A DNA stretch of 64,000 nt from Chryseobacterium scophthalmum. GTDB taxonomy: Bacteria; Bacteroidota; Bacteroidia; Flavobacteriales; Weeksellaceae. Shown piece after piece: positions 7,934 through 14,975 of the stretch. The position numbers and the translations under genes were made by a program. Numbering within the stretch: position 1 is the stretch's first letter; each line of letters begins with the position of its first letter. The stretch is taken from contig NZ_FSRQ01000004.1 of assembly GCF_900143185.1 (NCBI RefSeq), forward strand, positions 62,001 through 126,000, in the 5' to 3' direction. The notes below the pieces were generated by a model. That model made no database searches. It saw only the letters and a list, made by a program, of their open reading frames with translations, and was not told the origin of the DNA.

Positions 7934-8620
7934 TTATTCGAAAATCTGCTGAATGATTTCGAGTGAATTGGGCGTTTTAAAATCGGTAATGTGATAATGA
8001 TAATAAACCAGCACACTGTCTAAAAAGGTTTTTCTCATAGCTTGCGGAATTTTTATTTGATAAGGATCTTGAGAGGATAAAATCAATTTCCATAAAAGAG
8101 AATTTTCACTATCAAATAGGTGGTGGCTTCCAAGGTTTGAAAAAGTTCCTGTTTCGGGATCCAAATAATTCCCATCTCCTAAAAGTGGGGAAACACCTTG
8201 GATTTTTAAAATTTTAACCAAAAGAATAAGGTGAGAACGGTAATTCTGTTGACTGAGCTCAAAGATAAACTCATCAATCGTGTGAAAGATGATCTGATTT
8301 TGATTCTCATTTCTTAAAATCTGATTCAAAAAATCGGCAATAAAAAATATAACCGTATTGGCTTTAATGTCTGCGTAAACATCATTTACTTCTATGAGTT
8401 CAAATTTTGAAACGGTTTGAATTCCGCTGCTTTTCCCTGTATTAACAGAAAAATTAAGCTTATTTAAAGGAAGTAAAAATGCTTTTTTCTTATTTTTTTT
8501 ACTGTAAATTCCTTTTAGAAAATAGGTTTGAAAACCATCTTCTTCGGTGAAACAATGGAGAACTGCATCGTTTTCTCCATATTTGATGTATGAAAGTAAG
8601 AATCCGTCTTGTGAAGTCAT
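7934..8620 (-). CDS. recO: DNA repair protein RecO
   Basis: A 228-aa recombination mediator that helps load RecA in the RecFOR pathway. The N-terminal OB fold starts DGFLLSYIKYGENDAVLHCFTEEDG, with the typical GIYSKKNKKKA loop after it (quoted in parts). The helical C-terminal domain contains LLGDGNYLDPETG. No CxxC zinc motif is seen, unlike many Firmicutes RecO proteins. Its start codon overlaps the porZ stop codon (TAATG at 8620), so translation is coupled to porZ and recO is the last gene of a four-gene minus-strand operon. Confidence 0.9.
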   Translation of the reverse strand: MTSQDGFLLSYIKYGENDAVLHCFTEEDGFQTYFLKGIYSKKNKKKAFLLPLNKLNFSVNTGKSSGIQTVSKFELIEVNDVYADIKANTVIFFIADFLNQILRNENQNQIIFHTIDEFIFELSQQNYRSHLILLVKILKIQGVSPLLGDGNYLDPETGTFSNLGSHHLFDSENSLLWKLILSSQDPYQIKIPQAMRKTFLDSVLVYYHYHITDFKTPNSLEIIQQIFE

Positions 8621-10875
8621 TAATTAACTACTGCTATTTTTGCTGTAGCTTTATCTGAACCGTCTTCGTTGGTCATCAAAACAAAATAAATTCCCGAAGC
8701 CACTCTTTTTCCTTTCTGGTTATTAAGATTCCATTCGTAATATCCGGTTCTTGCAACGGCAGAATGTACAAGATTTCCGGCTGCATCGGTAATTCTGATG
8801 TTTGTTTTTTCAGCCAAACCTTTGATGGTTACATTACCTTTAAACTGAGAATAAACCACAGGGTTCGGATAAACCAAAACATTTCCAAAGTCTTTAGTCA
8901 CATCTGCAACATCACCTTGGTAAGTAACAATTCCGTCAAAAGTCACAAAATAAACTTTGCCTGTTTTTTTATCAACTTTAATATCGGTAACGGTATTCGT
9001 TGGAAGTGGAGAATTATCTTTATTGAAAAATTTTATAGTTTTTTCTCCGTTTGCAGATAAATAATAAACACCTCCGTCTTCTACAGATACCCATTTCTGG
9101 TTTCCGCCATCTACTTCAATATGTAAAATAGCAGCATCTCTGAAAAGTTCTTCGGCCAGTCCGCCTTGTTCGATGACAATAGATTCAAATTGTGGATCGT
9201 TTTTAATCTCAGCTGCTGCATTAGGAAGTATTCTTAAACCCAGCTCAGTTCCAACCCAAGCATCTCCAGATTTATCCATCGCAAAAGAGACCGTATTTGC
9301 AGGAATATTGTTTGATTGATCTAAATAATATTCTGTATCGTCTGAAAAGCTAGCTGTTTTCTTGGTGTCGTAAGCTAAAAAATTGACTGTTTTAGGAATA
9401 GGTATCCATAATAAATCATTACTGAAAACAGGAAATTGAATACCAGTACTCGTATTCATGTCTCTTATAATAAAATCATCAGTAGCTCTGTCATATAACG
9501 CAAGAGAAGATTTAGTTGCAATACCAGTAAAAGCAATAGTAGCAAAAATATTGTTCTGATCATCTGAAGTAAAACCAACCGGACGGTTGATATATTGGCT
9601 ATCTGCACCAACTAAGTATCTTTTAGAAAACTCAAAGTCTTTTGAGCCAGAGTTGTATTTCATTTTATAAATACCATATCCTGTAGGAGAAAAGTAATTG
9701 GTAAAAAATACTTCGTTTGTATTGGCAGGATCTGGAAATGCATCTACAACATTAAATTCTGTCGTGCTTCCTACAAAATAAGATGAGTAGACCCATTCGG
9801 TTCCGGTAAAATAATAAAATCCTGGATTTTTCGGATTAAACTGAGCCTCATTATATCCGTTTGCTCTAATTCCTGTAGAAACTAAAAGCTGATTATCATT
9901 AAATAATCTTATTTTATAAGAGTCATTAAAATAAGGGCCATCTGGTTTGTATGAAATATTATCATCGGTCTTAACTCCGGATACTTTAGTTCCACCGTAA
10001 ACTTTAGAGCCAATCGTTGTTGCGGTATTACAAGCTTCTCCCACACTTGTGCTTCCACCAAAATTTCCATTTGTGTTATACGTATAGATTCTGCTACCGT
10101 CTGTAATAATGATATTGTTTGAATTAACAACGATATCATTAATACTTCCAAAAGTTTGGGCAAGAGGGGTTGATGTTCCGCTATTGTAAATATAAGTTGT
10201 TGTTGCAGATGAAAAAGCTAAAACAGATTCTGAATCAATATCTGTGAAATTTCCAGCCATTTCTGTTGTCCAAGTTGTGAAAACAGGAAAGGTAGTATTC
10301 AGTTCATGGCTTTTTAATCCGGTATTGGTTACGGAAAAAACTTTATTTCCAAGAATGGTAGCTTCATTGCTGGCTTCGAAATTTCCTCCTGCCATGAAAA
10401 ATGCAGAATCACCAAATTCTTTTTTTCTTAAATCAAAAATAGAAACCCCATAACCCACAGAAACTGTTGCCCGATCTCCGGTAATTGAGATATGATTAAT
10501 TTTTTTGCTTCCGTTATATCCTGTTGCAATTGGGATATCCACAACATACGTTATACCTTGTGGAGTAATAATGTCTAATGCTCCGTTTTGATATCCTACC
10601 AAACCGATTTTTGTTTGCGGATTATAATCAAAAGAGGAAATTTTCACATCATGAAGACCATTGGCTTTAGATAATTTTGTGATTTCTCCTGTTGAAATTG
10701 TATAATAAAAAATCCCGTTTTCTGTGGCAGCAACGATTTTTCCGTTATCTTCTTTCATAGCCAAAACATTGTTGTAAGAGAACAAGTCTGCCCATTTTTT
10801 TGAAGAAATATTCTGCGCATTTACAAACTGCAACGATGCGAAAATACCAAAAGAAAGTAATGAGATTTTTTTCAT
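8620..10875 (-). CDS. porZ: Type IX secretion system protein PorZ (two-component-regulator-type beta-propellers, type A sorting domain)
   Basis: A 751-aa exported surface protein. A signal peptide (about 1-20, ending VNAQ) precedes a long array of beta-propeller strands; early repeats read MKEDNGKIVAATENGIFYY and further repeats such as DKSGDAWVGTELGLRIL and VDGGNQKWVSVEDGGVYYL resemble two-component regulator propeller blades. The last about 80 residues form a T9SS type A C-terminal domain (VLVYPNPV ... ASGIYFVLM). In Porphyromonas PorZ works with PorU at the cell surface in processing and LPS attachment of T9SS cargo. PorZ rather than an ordinary cargo protein is favoured by length, domain order and the N-terminal sequence. 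It is preceded 1 nt upstream by the metallophosphatase gene and overlaps recO. Confidence 0.85.
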   Translation of the reverse strand: MKKISLLSFGIFASLQFVNAQNISSKKWADLFSYNNVLAMKEDNGKIVAATENGIFYYTISTGEITKLSKANGLHDVKISSFDYNPQTKIGLVGYQNGALDIITPQGITYVVDIPIATGYNGSKKINHISITGDRATVSVGYGVSIFDLRKKEFGDSAFFMAGGNFEASNEATILGNKVFSVTNTGLKSHELNTTFPVFTTWTTEMAGNFTDIDSESVLAFSSATTTYIYNSGTSTPLAQTFGSINDIVVNSNNIIITDGSRIYTYNTNGNFGGSTSVGEACNTATTIGSKVYGGTKVSGVKTDDNISYKPDGPYFNDSYKIRLFNDNQLLVSTGIRANGYNEAQFNPKNPGFYYFTGTEWVYSSYFVGSTTEFNVVDAFPDPANTNEVFFTNYFSPTGYGIYKMKYNSGSKDFEFSKRYLVGADSQYINRPVGFTSDDQNNIFATIAFTGIATKSSLALYDRATDDFIIRDMNTSTGIQFPVFSNDLLWIPIPKTVNFLAYDTKKTASFSDDTEYYLDQSNNIPANTVSFAMDKSGDAWVGTELGLRILPNAAAEIKNDPQFESIVIEQGGLAEELFRDAAILHIEVDGGNQKWVSVEDGGVYYLSANGEKTIKFFNKDNSPLPTNTVTDIKVDKKTGKVYFVTFDGIVTYQGDVADVTKDFGNVLVYPNPVVYSQFKGNVTIKGLAEKTNIRITDAAGNLVHSAVARTGYYEWNLNNQKGKRVASGIYFVLMTNEDGSDKATAKIAVVN

Positions 10876-10876
10876 A

Positions 10877-11827
10877 TTATACTGTTATACTGCTGTCGAT
10901 TGCCTGGTTGTTCCAGGAAATCTGTTTTATATTTTTGTTTGAATCAAAAAAGAAATCTATTCTGCCTAAAAGAAGACCTGCCCAACCTACTTGGTTTACC
11001 AAAACGTTTTTCCCTTGTCTGTTCTTAAAGGTTTGAGGTTCCGGTAAAAAAGTATGCGTGTGACCTCCCAAAATTAAGTCAATATTTTCTGTTTTTGAGG
11101 CTAAAATTTTATCACTTATTTTTTCGGGTTCGTCTTTGTAGTCATATCCGATGTGTGAAAGGCAAATAACAAGGTCGCATTTTTTCTCATTTTTAAGAAA
11201 ATTAGAGTAATGTTGCGCCACGTCAATAGGATCAGACCAAATGGTTTCTCCGTACTGTTTTTTTCCAACTAAACCATCTAACTGAATTCCGACTCCGAAA
11301 ATTCCGACTTTGATACCGTTTTTGTTGAATATTTTATACTGCGAAGTTTTTCCGTCGAGAATTGTGTTTTTAAAATCATAATTCGAACAGATAAAAGGAA
11401 ACTCTGCATTAGGCAAAACCTTCAGAAAACCATCTAAACCATTATCAAAATCATGATTTCCCATTGTGGATGCATCATATTTCATCATCGACATCAGTTT
11501 AAACTCCAGTTCTCCTCCGAAAAAGTTGAAATACGGTGTTCCCTGAAAAATATCTCCGGAATCCAGCAACAAAAGATTGCTTTCTTCACTTCTTATTTTT
11601 TGTATTAAACTTGCTCTTCTCGCAAAACCACCCTGATTAGGATTTTTGGTATAACTTTCGTCAAAAGGTTCTATTCTGCTGTGTTGATCGTTGGTATGAA
11701 GAATCGTTAATTTGTGGGCAGATTTGAAAGAATTTAAACTCAATTCTTCTGCCATCATCAAATTGGGAGCTAAAGTCATTGCTAAAGTTCCGCCACCTAT
11801 TGTTTTTAAAAAACTCTTTCTATTCAT
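10877..11827 (-). CDS. Metallophosphatase, catalytic half of a 5'-nucleotidase
   Basis: A 316-aa exported calcineurin-type phosphoesterase equal to the N-terminal domain of UshA-like 5'-nucleotidases. The signal segment MNRKSFLKTIGGG is followed by the metal-binding motifs LHTNDQHSR, LLLDSGDIFQGT, GNHDFDNG, LSHIGYD and GGHTHTF, so the dinuclear metal site is complete. The substrate-binding C-terminal domain is absent here but is encoded by the gene immediately upstream, whose stop codon overlaps this start (TAATG at 11827). It probably hydrolyses extracytoplasmic nucleotides together with that partner. porZ begins 1 nt after its stop codon. Confidence 0.92.
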   Translation of the reverse strand: MNRKSFLKTIGGGTLAMTLAPNLMMAEELSLNSFKSAHKLTILHTNDQHSRIEPFDESYTKNPNQGGFARRASLIQKIRSEESNLLLLDSGDIFQGTPYFNFFGGELEFKLMSMMKYDASTMGNHDFDNGLDGFLKVLPNAEFPFICSNYDFKNTILDGKTSQYKIFNKNGIKVGIFGVGIQLDGLVGKKQYGETIWSDPIDVAQHYSNFLKNEKKCDLVICLSHIGYDYKDEPEKISDKILASKTENIDLILGGHTHTFLPEPQTFKNRQGKNVLVNQVGWAGLLLGRIDFFFDSNKNIKQISWNNQAIDSSITV

Positions 11828-12582
11828 TATTTCTTCCCAATAAAATTTAAACGAATATCTTCCTTCGGATTGATTTTAGCATTTTTCTTAAAATAATCGA
11901 TAAATAAATCTCTCAATTTAATTCCTGTAGGAATCGATTCTCCTTTGCTGAAAAATTTCATATTATCACCTCCCAAAGCCAGATAATCAGACGTTGCAAT
12001 ATAATAATCCTGAGTTGGATTTACCACTTTTCCGTTAATTAAAGTTTTGGTTAATTGTCCGTTATTGGTTTCTATGTATAAATGAGAAACCGGATTATTT
12101 ACCTGAGTTTTTGCGTAATAATCAAACAATCCCTGCAAATCTGAACCTTTCATTTTTACAATGATCACTTCATTTTCAAAAGGCATAACTTCGAAAACAT
12201 TCTTCAGAAGAATGTCTCCTTTTCCAATCGTAGTACGGATTCCACCGATATTGATTAGGGCAGCATCTACGTTTTTATTGAGATTCGCTTTTGTCCAAAC
12301 ATCTGCTCCGTCAAAAGTGTAATCAGCTAAAAGGTTTCCCAAATTGCTGTTGTCTCCTTCTTTTGTGAGATTTACTTGCGTGTAAGAGATTTTTTGATTC
12401 ATCTCTTTGTTGAGTTTCAGAGTGTAAGGCTCGATAAATTTCGCAAAACCTTCATCGTCCTTCAGCTCTTTATTAATAGAAATGTTCTTCTGTGTCTGCA
12501 CATTGGCAACCTGCAACGATGTCGTTTTACAGGCTGTAAGTGATAACAAGGCAATTCCTAGCAATAAGAATTTATTTTGCAT
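11827..12582 (-). CDS. 5'-nucleotidase C-terminal domain lipoprotein
   Basis: A 251-aa lipoprotein (signal peptide with lipobox LSLTAC, Cys18) that consists of the substrate-binding C-terminal domain of 5'-nucleotidases. Characteristic pieces are GDNSNLGNLLADYTF, DAALINIGGIRTTIGKGDI, FEVMPFENEVIIVKMKG and YYIATSDYLALGGDNM. It lacks the metallophosphatase domain, which is carried by the next gene. Together they form a split UshA-like enzyme in two polypeptides, one lipid-anchored. It is the first gene of the minus-strand operon that continues into porZ and recO. Confidence 0.92.
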   Translation of the reverse strand: MQNKFLLLGIALLSLTACKTTSLQVANVQTQKNISINKELKDDEGFAKFIEPYTLKLNKEMNQKISYTQVNLTKEGDNSNLGNLLADYTFDGADVWTKANLNKNVDAALINIGGIRTTIGKGDILLKNVFEVMPFENEVIIVKMKGSDLQGLFDYYAKTQVNNPVSHLYIETNNGQLTKTLINGKVVNPTQDYYIATSDYLALGGDNMKFFSKGESIPTGIKLRDLFIDYFKKNAKINPKEDIRLNFIGKK

Positions 12583-12599
12583 AATATCTTTAGTATATG

Positions 12600-12607
12600 C
12601 AAATATA
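12600..12607 (-). promoter_or_regulatory. -7 element for the nucleotidase-porZ-recO operon
   Basis: TATATTTG on the minus strand, 17 bp before the start codon of the first gene (12582). No clear TTTG is seen in the -33 position. Confidence 0.45.
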
Positions 12608-12637
12608 ATTATATGTATAATAAAATAGGATTAAATA

Positions 12638-12669
12638 TTGTAAATTCTTGTATGAATTGATTAAATTTG
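12638..12669 (+). promoter_or_regulatory. Promoter of dapA
   Basis: TTG at 12638-12640 and TAAATTTG at 12662-12669, 21 bp apart. The start codon is at 12689. Confidence 0.5.
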
Positions 12670-12688
12670 GGGAAAATAATTCGAACAG

Positions 12689-13561
12689 ATGAGCATTTTA
12701 AAAGGAGTAGGTGTTGCTTTGGTTACACCCTTTAATGAAGATTTATCCGTAGATTTCGAAAGTTTAACAAAACTTGTTGAGTACAACATCGAAAACGGAA
12801 CCAACTATTTGGTAGTATTGGGAACTACAGCTGAAGCTGCTACACTTTCTTCAGACGAGAAGAAACAGGTAGTTGAGCACATCATTAAGGTGAATAATAA
12901 ACGTCTTCCTTTGGTTTTAGGAATTGGCGGAAACAATACTCTTGAAGTCAAACAGCAAATCGAAGAGACTGATTTATCTGATTTTACGGCTGTTTTATCA
13001 GTGTCTCCTTATTATAACAAACCTAATCAGGAAGGGCTTTACCAGCATTATAAAATGTTGGCTTCTACCGGAAAGAATATTATCATTTACAACGTTCCTT
13101 CAAGAACCGGACAAAATGTAGAAGCTGAAACTACTTTGCGTTTGGCAAATGAATTCCCGAATTTATTCTTAATTAAAGAAGCTGCACCTAATATTCTTCA
13201 ATATTTTGATATTTTGAGAAAAAAACCTGAAGGTTTTAATTTAGTTTCTGGTGATGATGAATATACACTTCCTGTAACTTTAGCAGGTGGAGCAGGAGTA
13301 ATTTCTGTGATCGGGCAAGGTTATCCAAAAGAATTTTCTACAATGGTTCAGCTGGCCTTTGATAAAAAAGTGGATGAAGCTTATGAAATTCACAACAAAT
13401 TAGTGGAGATCACAAGACTGATTTTTGCAGAAGGAAACCCTTGCGGAATTAAAATTGTTTTGGCAGAAAAAGGATTGATCAAAAATTATTTGAGACTTCC
13501 ATTGGTTCCTGCTTCAGAAGGGCTTTATGCGAAAATAAAAGCTGAAATGGCGAAAATATAA
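12689..13561 (+). CDS. dapA: 4-hydroxy-tetrahydrodipicolinate synthase
   Basis: A 290-aa TIM-barrel aldolase that condenses pyruvate with aspartate semialdehyde in the lysine/diaminopimelate pathway. The Schiff-base lysine is Lys163 (LFLIKEAAPN), the catalytic tyrosine is Tyr134 (IIIYNVPSRTG), and the substrate loop GTTAEA is at residues 45-50. The last position of the usual GTTGE loop is GTTAE, a change common in flavobacterial enzymes. Full length. The gene is monocistronic, with its own promoter and a terminator at 13672-13700. Confidence 0.96.
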   Translation: MSILKGVGVALVTPFNEDLSVDFESLTKLVEYNIENGTNYLVVLGTTAEAATLSSDEKKQVVEHIIKVNNKRLPLVLGIGGNNTLEVKQQIEETDLSDFTAVLSVSPYYNKPNQEGLYQHYKMLASTGKNIIIYNVPSRTGQNVEAETTLRLANEFPNLFLIKEAAPNILQYFDILRKKPEGFNLVSGDDEYTLPVTLAGGAGVISVIGQGYPKEFSTMVQLAFDKKVDEAYEIHNKLVEITRLIFAEGNPCGIKIVLAEKGLIKNYLRLPLVPASEGLYAKIKAEMAKI

Positions 13562-13590
13562 TATTTATTAAATATCAAATTTTACGCTCT

Positions 13591-13648
13591 GTTTGTCATG
13601 CTGAAAGCATCTCTACAATCTAGCTTAGATTCCTACGGAATGACAAAC
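13591..13648. repeat. Short intergenic palindromic repeat
   Basis: GTTTGTCAT (13591-13599) and ATGACAAAC (13640-13648) enclose a region with partial internal pairing. The wording (TGTCATGCTGAAAGCAT ... CCTACGGAATGACA) resembles dispersed intergenic repeats. It is the first element in the 325-bp gene-free stretch 13562-13886. Confidence 0.5.
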
Positions 13649-13671
13649 TTTGCGTTTTAATCTATAATAAG

Positions 13672-13700
13672 AGTGAAAAGTATAATGCTTTTCACTTTTT
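13672..13700 (+). terminator. Terminator after dapA
   Basis: AGTGAAAAG (13672-13680) pairs with CTTTTCACT (13688-13696) and is followed by a T-run. Confidence 0.7.
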
Positions 13701-13726
13701 TAATCTAAAATTTTTAACACATGAGT

Positions 13727-13859
13727 CACATTAGTTTTTAGTTACTATGTTTGAAAACAGTTTAGAACACGTTAGTTTTGAAAATCTTTGATTTTCGTCT
13801 TACGTGTTCTTAATATTTTCAAAGTAAATGAACTGAAAAAACTTAAGTGTTCTAATGTG
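13727..13859. repeat. MITE-like long imperfect hairpin upstream of an acetyltransferase gene
   Basis: Nested inverted repeats share one centre. The outermost pair is CACATTAG (13727-13734) with CTAATGTG (13852-13859). A middle pair AGAACACGT (13764-13772) with ACGTGTTCT (13802-13810) follows, and the core is GAAAATC with GATTTTC. The segments in between also pair imperfectly (GTTTGAAAACA with TATTTTCAAA). The whole 133 bp can fold as one long stem, as expected of a miniature inverted-repeat element. It has no coding capacity and ends 27 bp before the next start codon. Confidence 0.6.
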
Positions 13860-13886
13860 TCAAATGATTTTTTAAATTTATCAAGT

Positions 13887-14384
13887 ATGAAATTAATCAA
13901 AGCAACAGAAGAAAATATTCCTTTAATTCAGGATCTAGCCAAAAGATCTTGGGAGAATGCCTACGCAGAAATTTTATCTATTGAGCAGATGGAATACATG
14001 TTAAATACAATGTATTCTCAATCTGAAATTTCAACTCATCTGAAAAATCCTGATTATCACTATTATCTTGTTTTTGATGAAAATTCAAACGAATATGACG
14101 GATTTATTGGTTTTGAAAATCATTACGAAGAAAACACAACAAAGCTTCACCGAATTTATCTAGTTCCAGAAAGTAAAGGAAAGGGTTTAGGTAAAAAAAC
14201 GCTTGAGTTTTTAAACGAAAAAACTTTAGAAAGTGGGGATAACAGAATTATTCTGAATGTCAATAAGCATAATTCAGCGAAGAGATTTTACGAATCTCAA
14301 GGGTATAAAGTATATGATGAAGGTGTTTTTGATATTGGAAATGGATATGTGATGGACGATTATTTGATGGAATTTGTTCTGTAA
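13887..14384 (+). CDS. GNAT family N-acetyltransferase
   Basis: A 165-aa acetyltransferase. The acetyl-CoA loop lies in IYLVPESKGKGLGKKTL, and motif B is LNVNKHNSAKRFYESQGYKVY. The C-terminal IGNGYVMDDYLME resembles MoaR/YjaB-like GNATs that act on small molecules; the substrate is unknown. ATG 13887 is chosen because the upstream in-frame extension starts with TTG and runs through the MITE-like repeat. The gene is convergent with the hypothetical gene that ends at 14388. Confidence 0.9.
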   Translation: MKLIKATEENIPLIQDLAKRSWENAYAEILSIEQMEYMLNTMYSQSEISTHLKNPDYHYYLVFDENSNEYDGFIGFENHYEENTTKLHRIYLVPESKGKGLGKKTLEFLNEKTLESGDNRIILNVNKHNSAKRFYESQGYKVYDEGVFDIGNGYVMDDYLMEFVL

Positions 14385-14387
14385 TTC

Positions 14388-14954
14388 TTATTCAACAATA
14401 TTTTTCGTTGCAAATTGGCTCAATTTTAAAACTCGTATAACATCGTCTTTTTTGGAAGGAAGAATCAAATTTTTATGTTCTTCTTCAGGTTGTTTGTATA
14501 CATTGGTCTTCTTATCCCAAAATTGATAATCAAAAAAATCTTTGTCCCAATTTATTACAAATATCTTTGATTTTTCTACAGACTCAGAGATTTCAATTTT
14601 TTTGAAATCTACGGGTGTTGCTTTTATAATTGTTTTGCTTTCTGTTTCAATGAATATTGGTTTTTCATTTCGCAGATATATGATGACTTGTTCGTAACCG
14701 CCTCTGTTATCTTTTGAATAGTCTAAGATTTTGACTGCCTGATTACCCTTCTTGAAAACATCAATATTTTCATCTTGTCCATATTTCTTAACCTTAGCAA
14801 TTTTATCCGAAGGAACTTTATAAATCATTAAGCTCTCGTCATTATTTATATCCAAAACAGTTTTTTCAATTTCAGAAATAATATTTTTGTTTTGAGCATG
14901 AATATTTATTATTGAAATAAAGAAAAGGGCGGTTGAAAATATTTGTTTCATCAT
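14388..14954 (-). CDS. Hypothetical exported protein, 188 aa
   Basis: An N-terminal signal peptide (about 1-20, ending IHAQ) precedes a soluble region rich in Lys, Asp and Ile. I recognise no domain. A short stretch SLMIYKVPSDKIAKVKKYGQ recalls the DUF4252-like proteins of Bacteroidota, but this is only a weak resemblance. The gene begins 21 bp after the recG stop codon on the same strand, so it may be co-transcribed with recG. Confidence 0.65.
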   Translation of the reverse strand: MMKQIFSTALFFISIINIHAQNKNIISEIEKTVLDINNDESLMIYKVPSDKIAKVKKYGQDENIDVFKKGNQAVKILDYSKDNRGGYEQVIIYLRNEKPIFIETESKTIIKATPVDFKKIEISESVEKSKIFVINWDKDFFDYQFWDKKTNVYKQPEEEHKNLILPSKKDDVIRVLKLSQFATKNIVE

Positions 14955-14975
14955 AACAATTTTTGGATTTTAATT

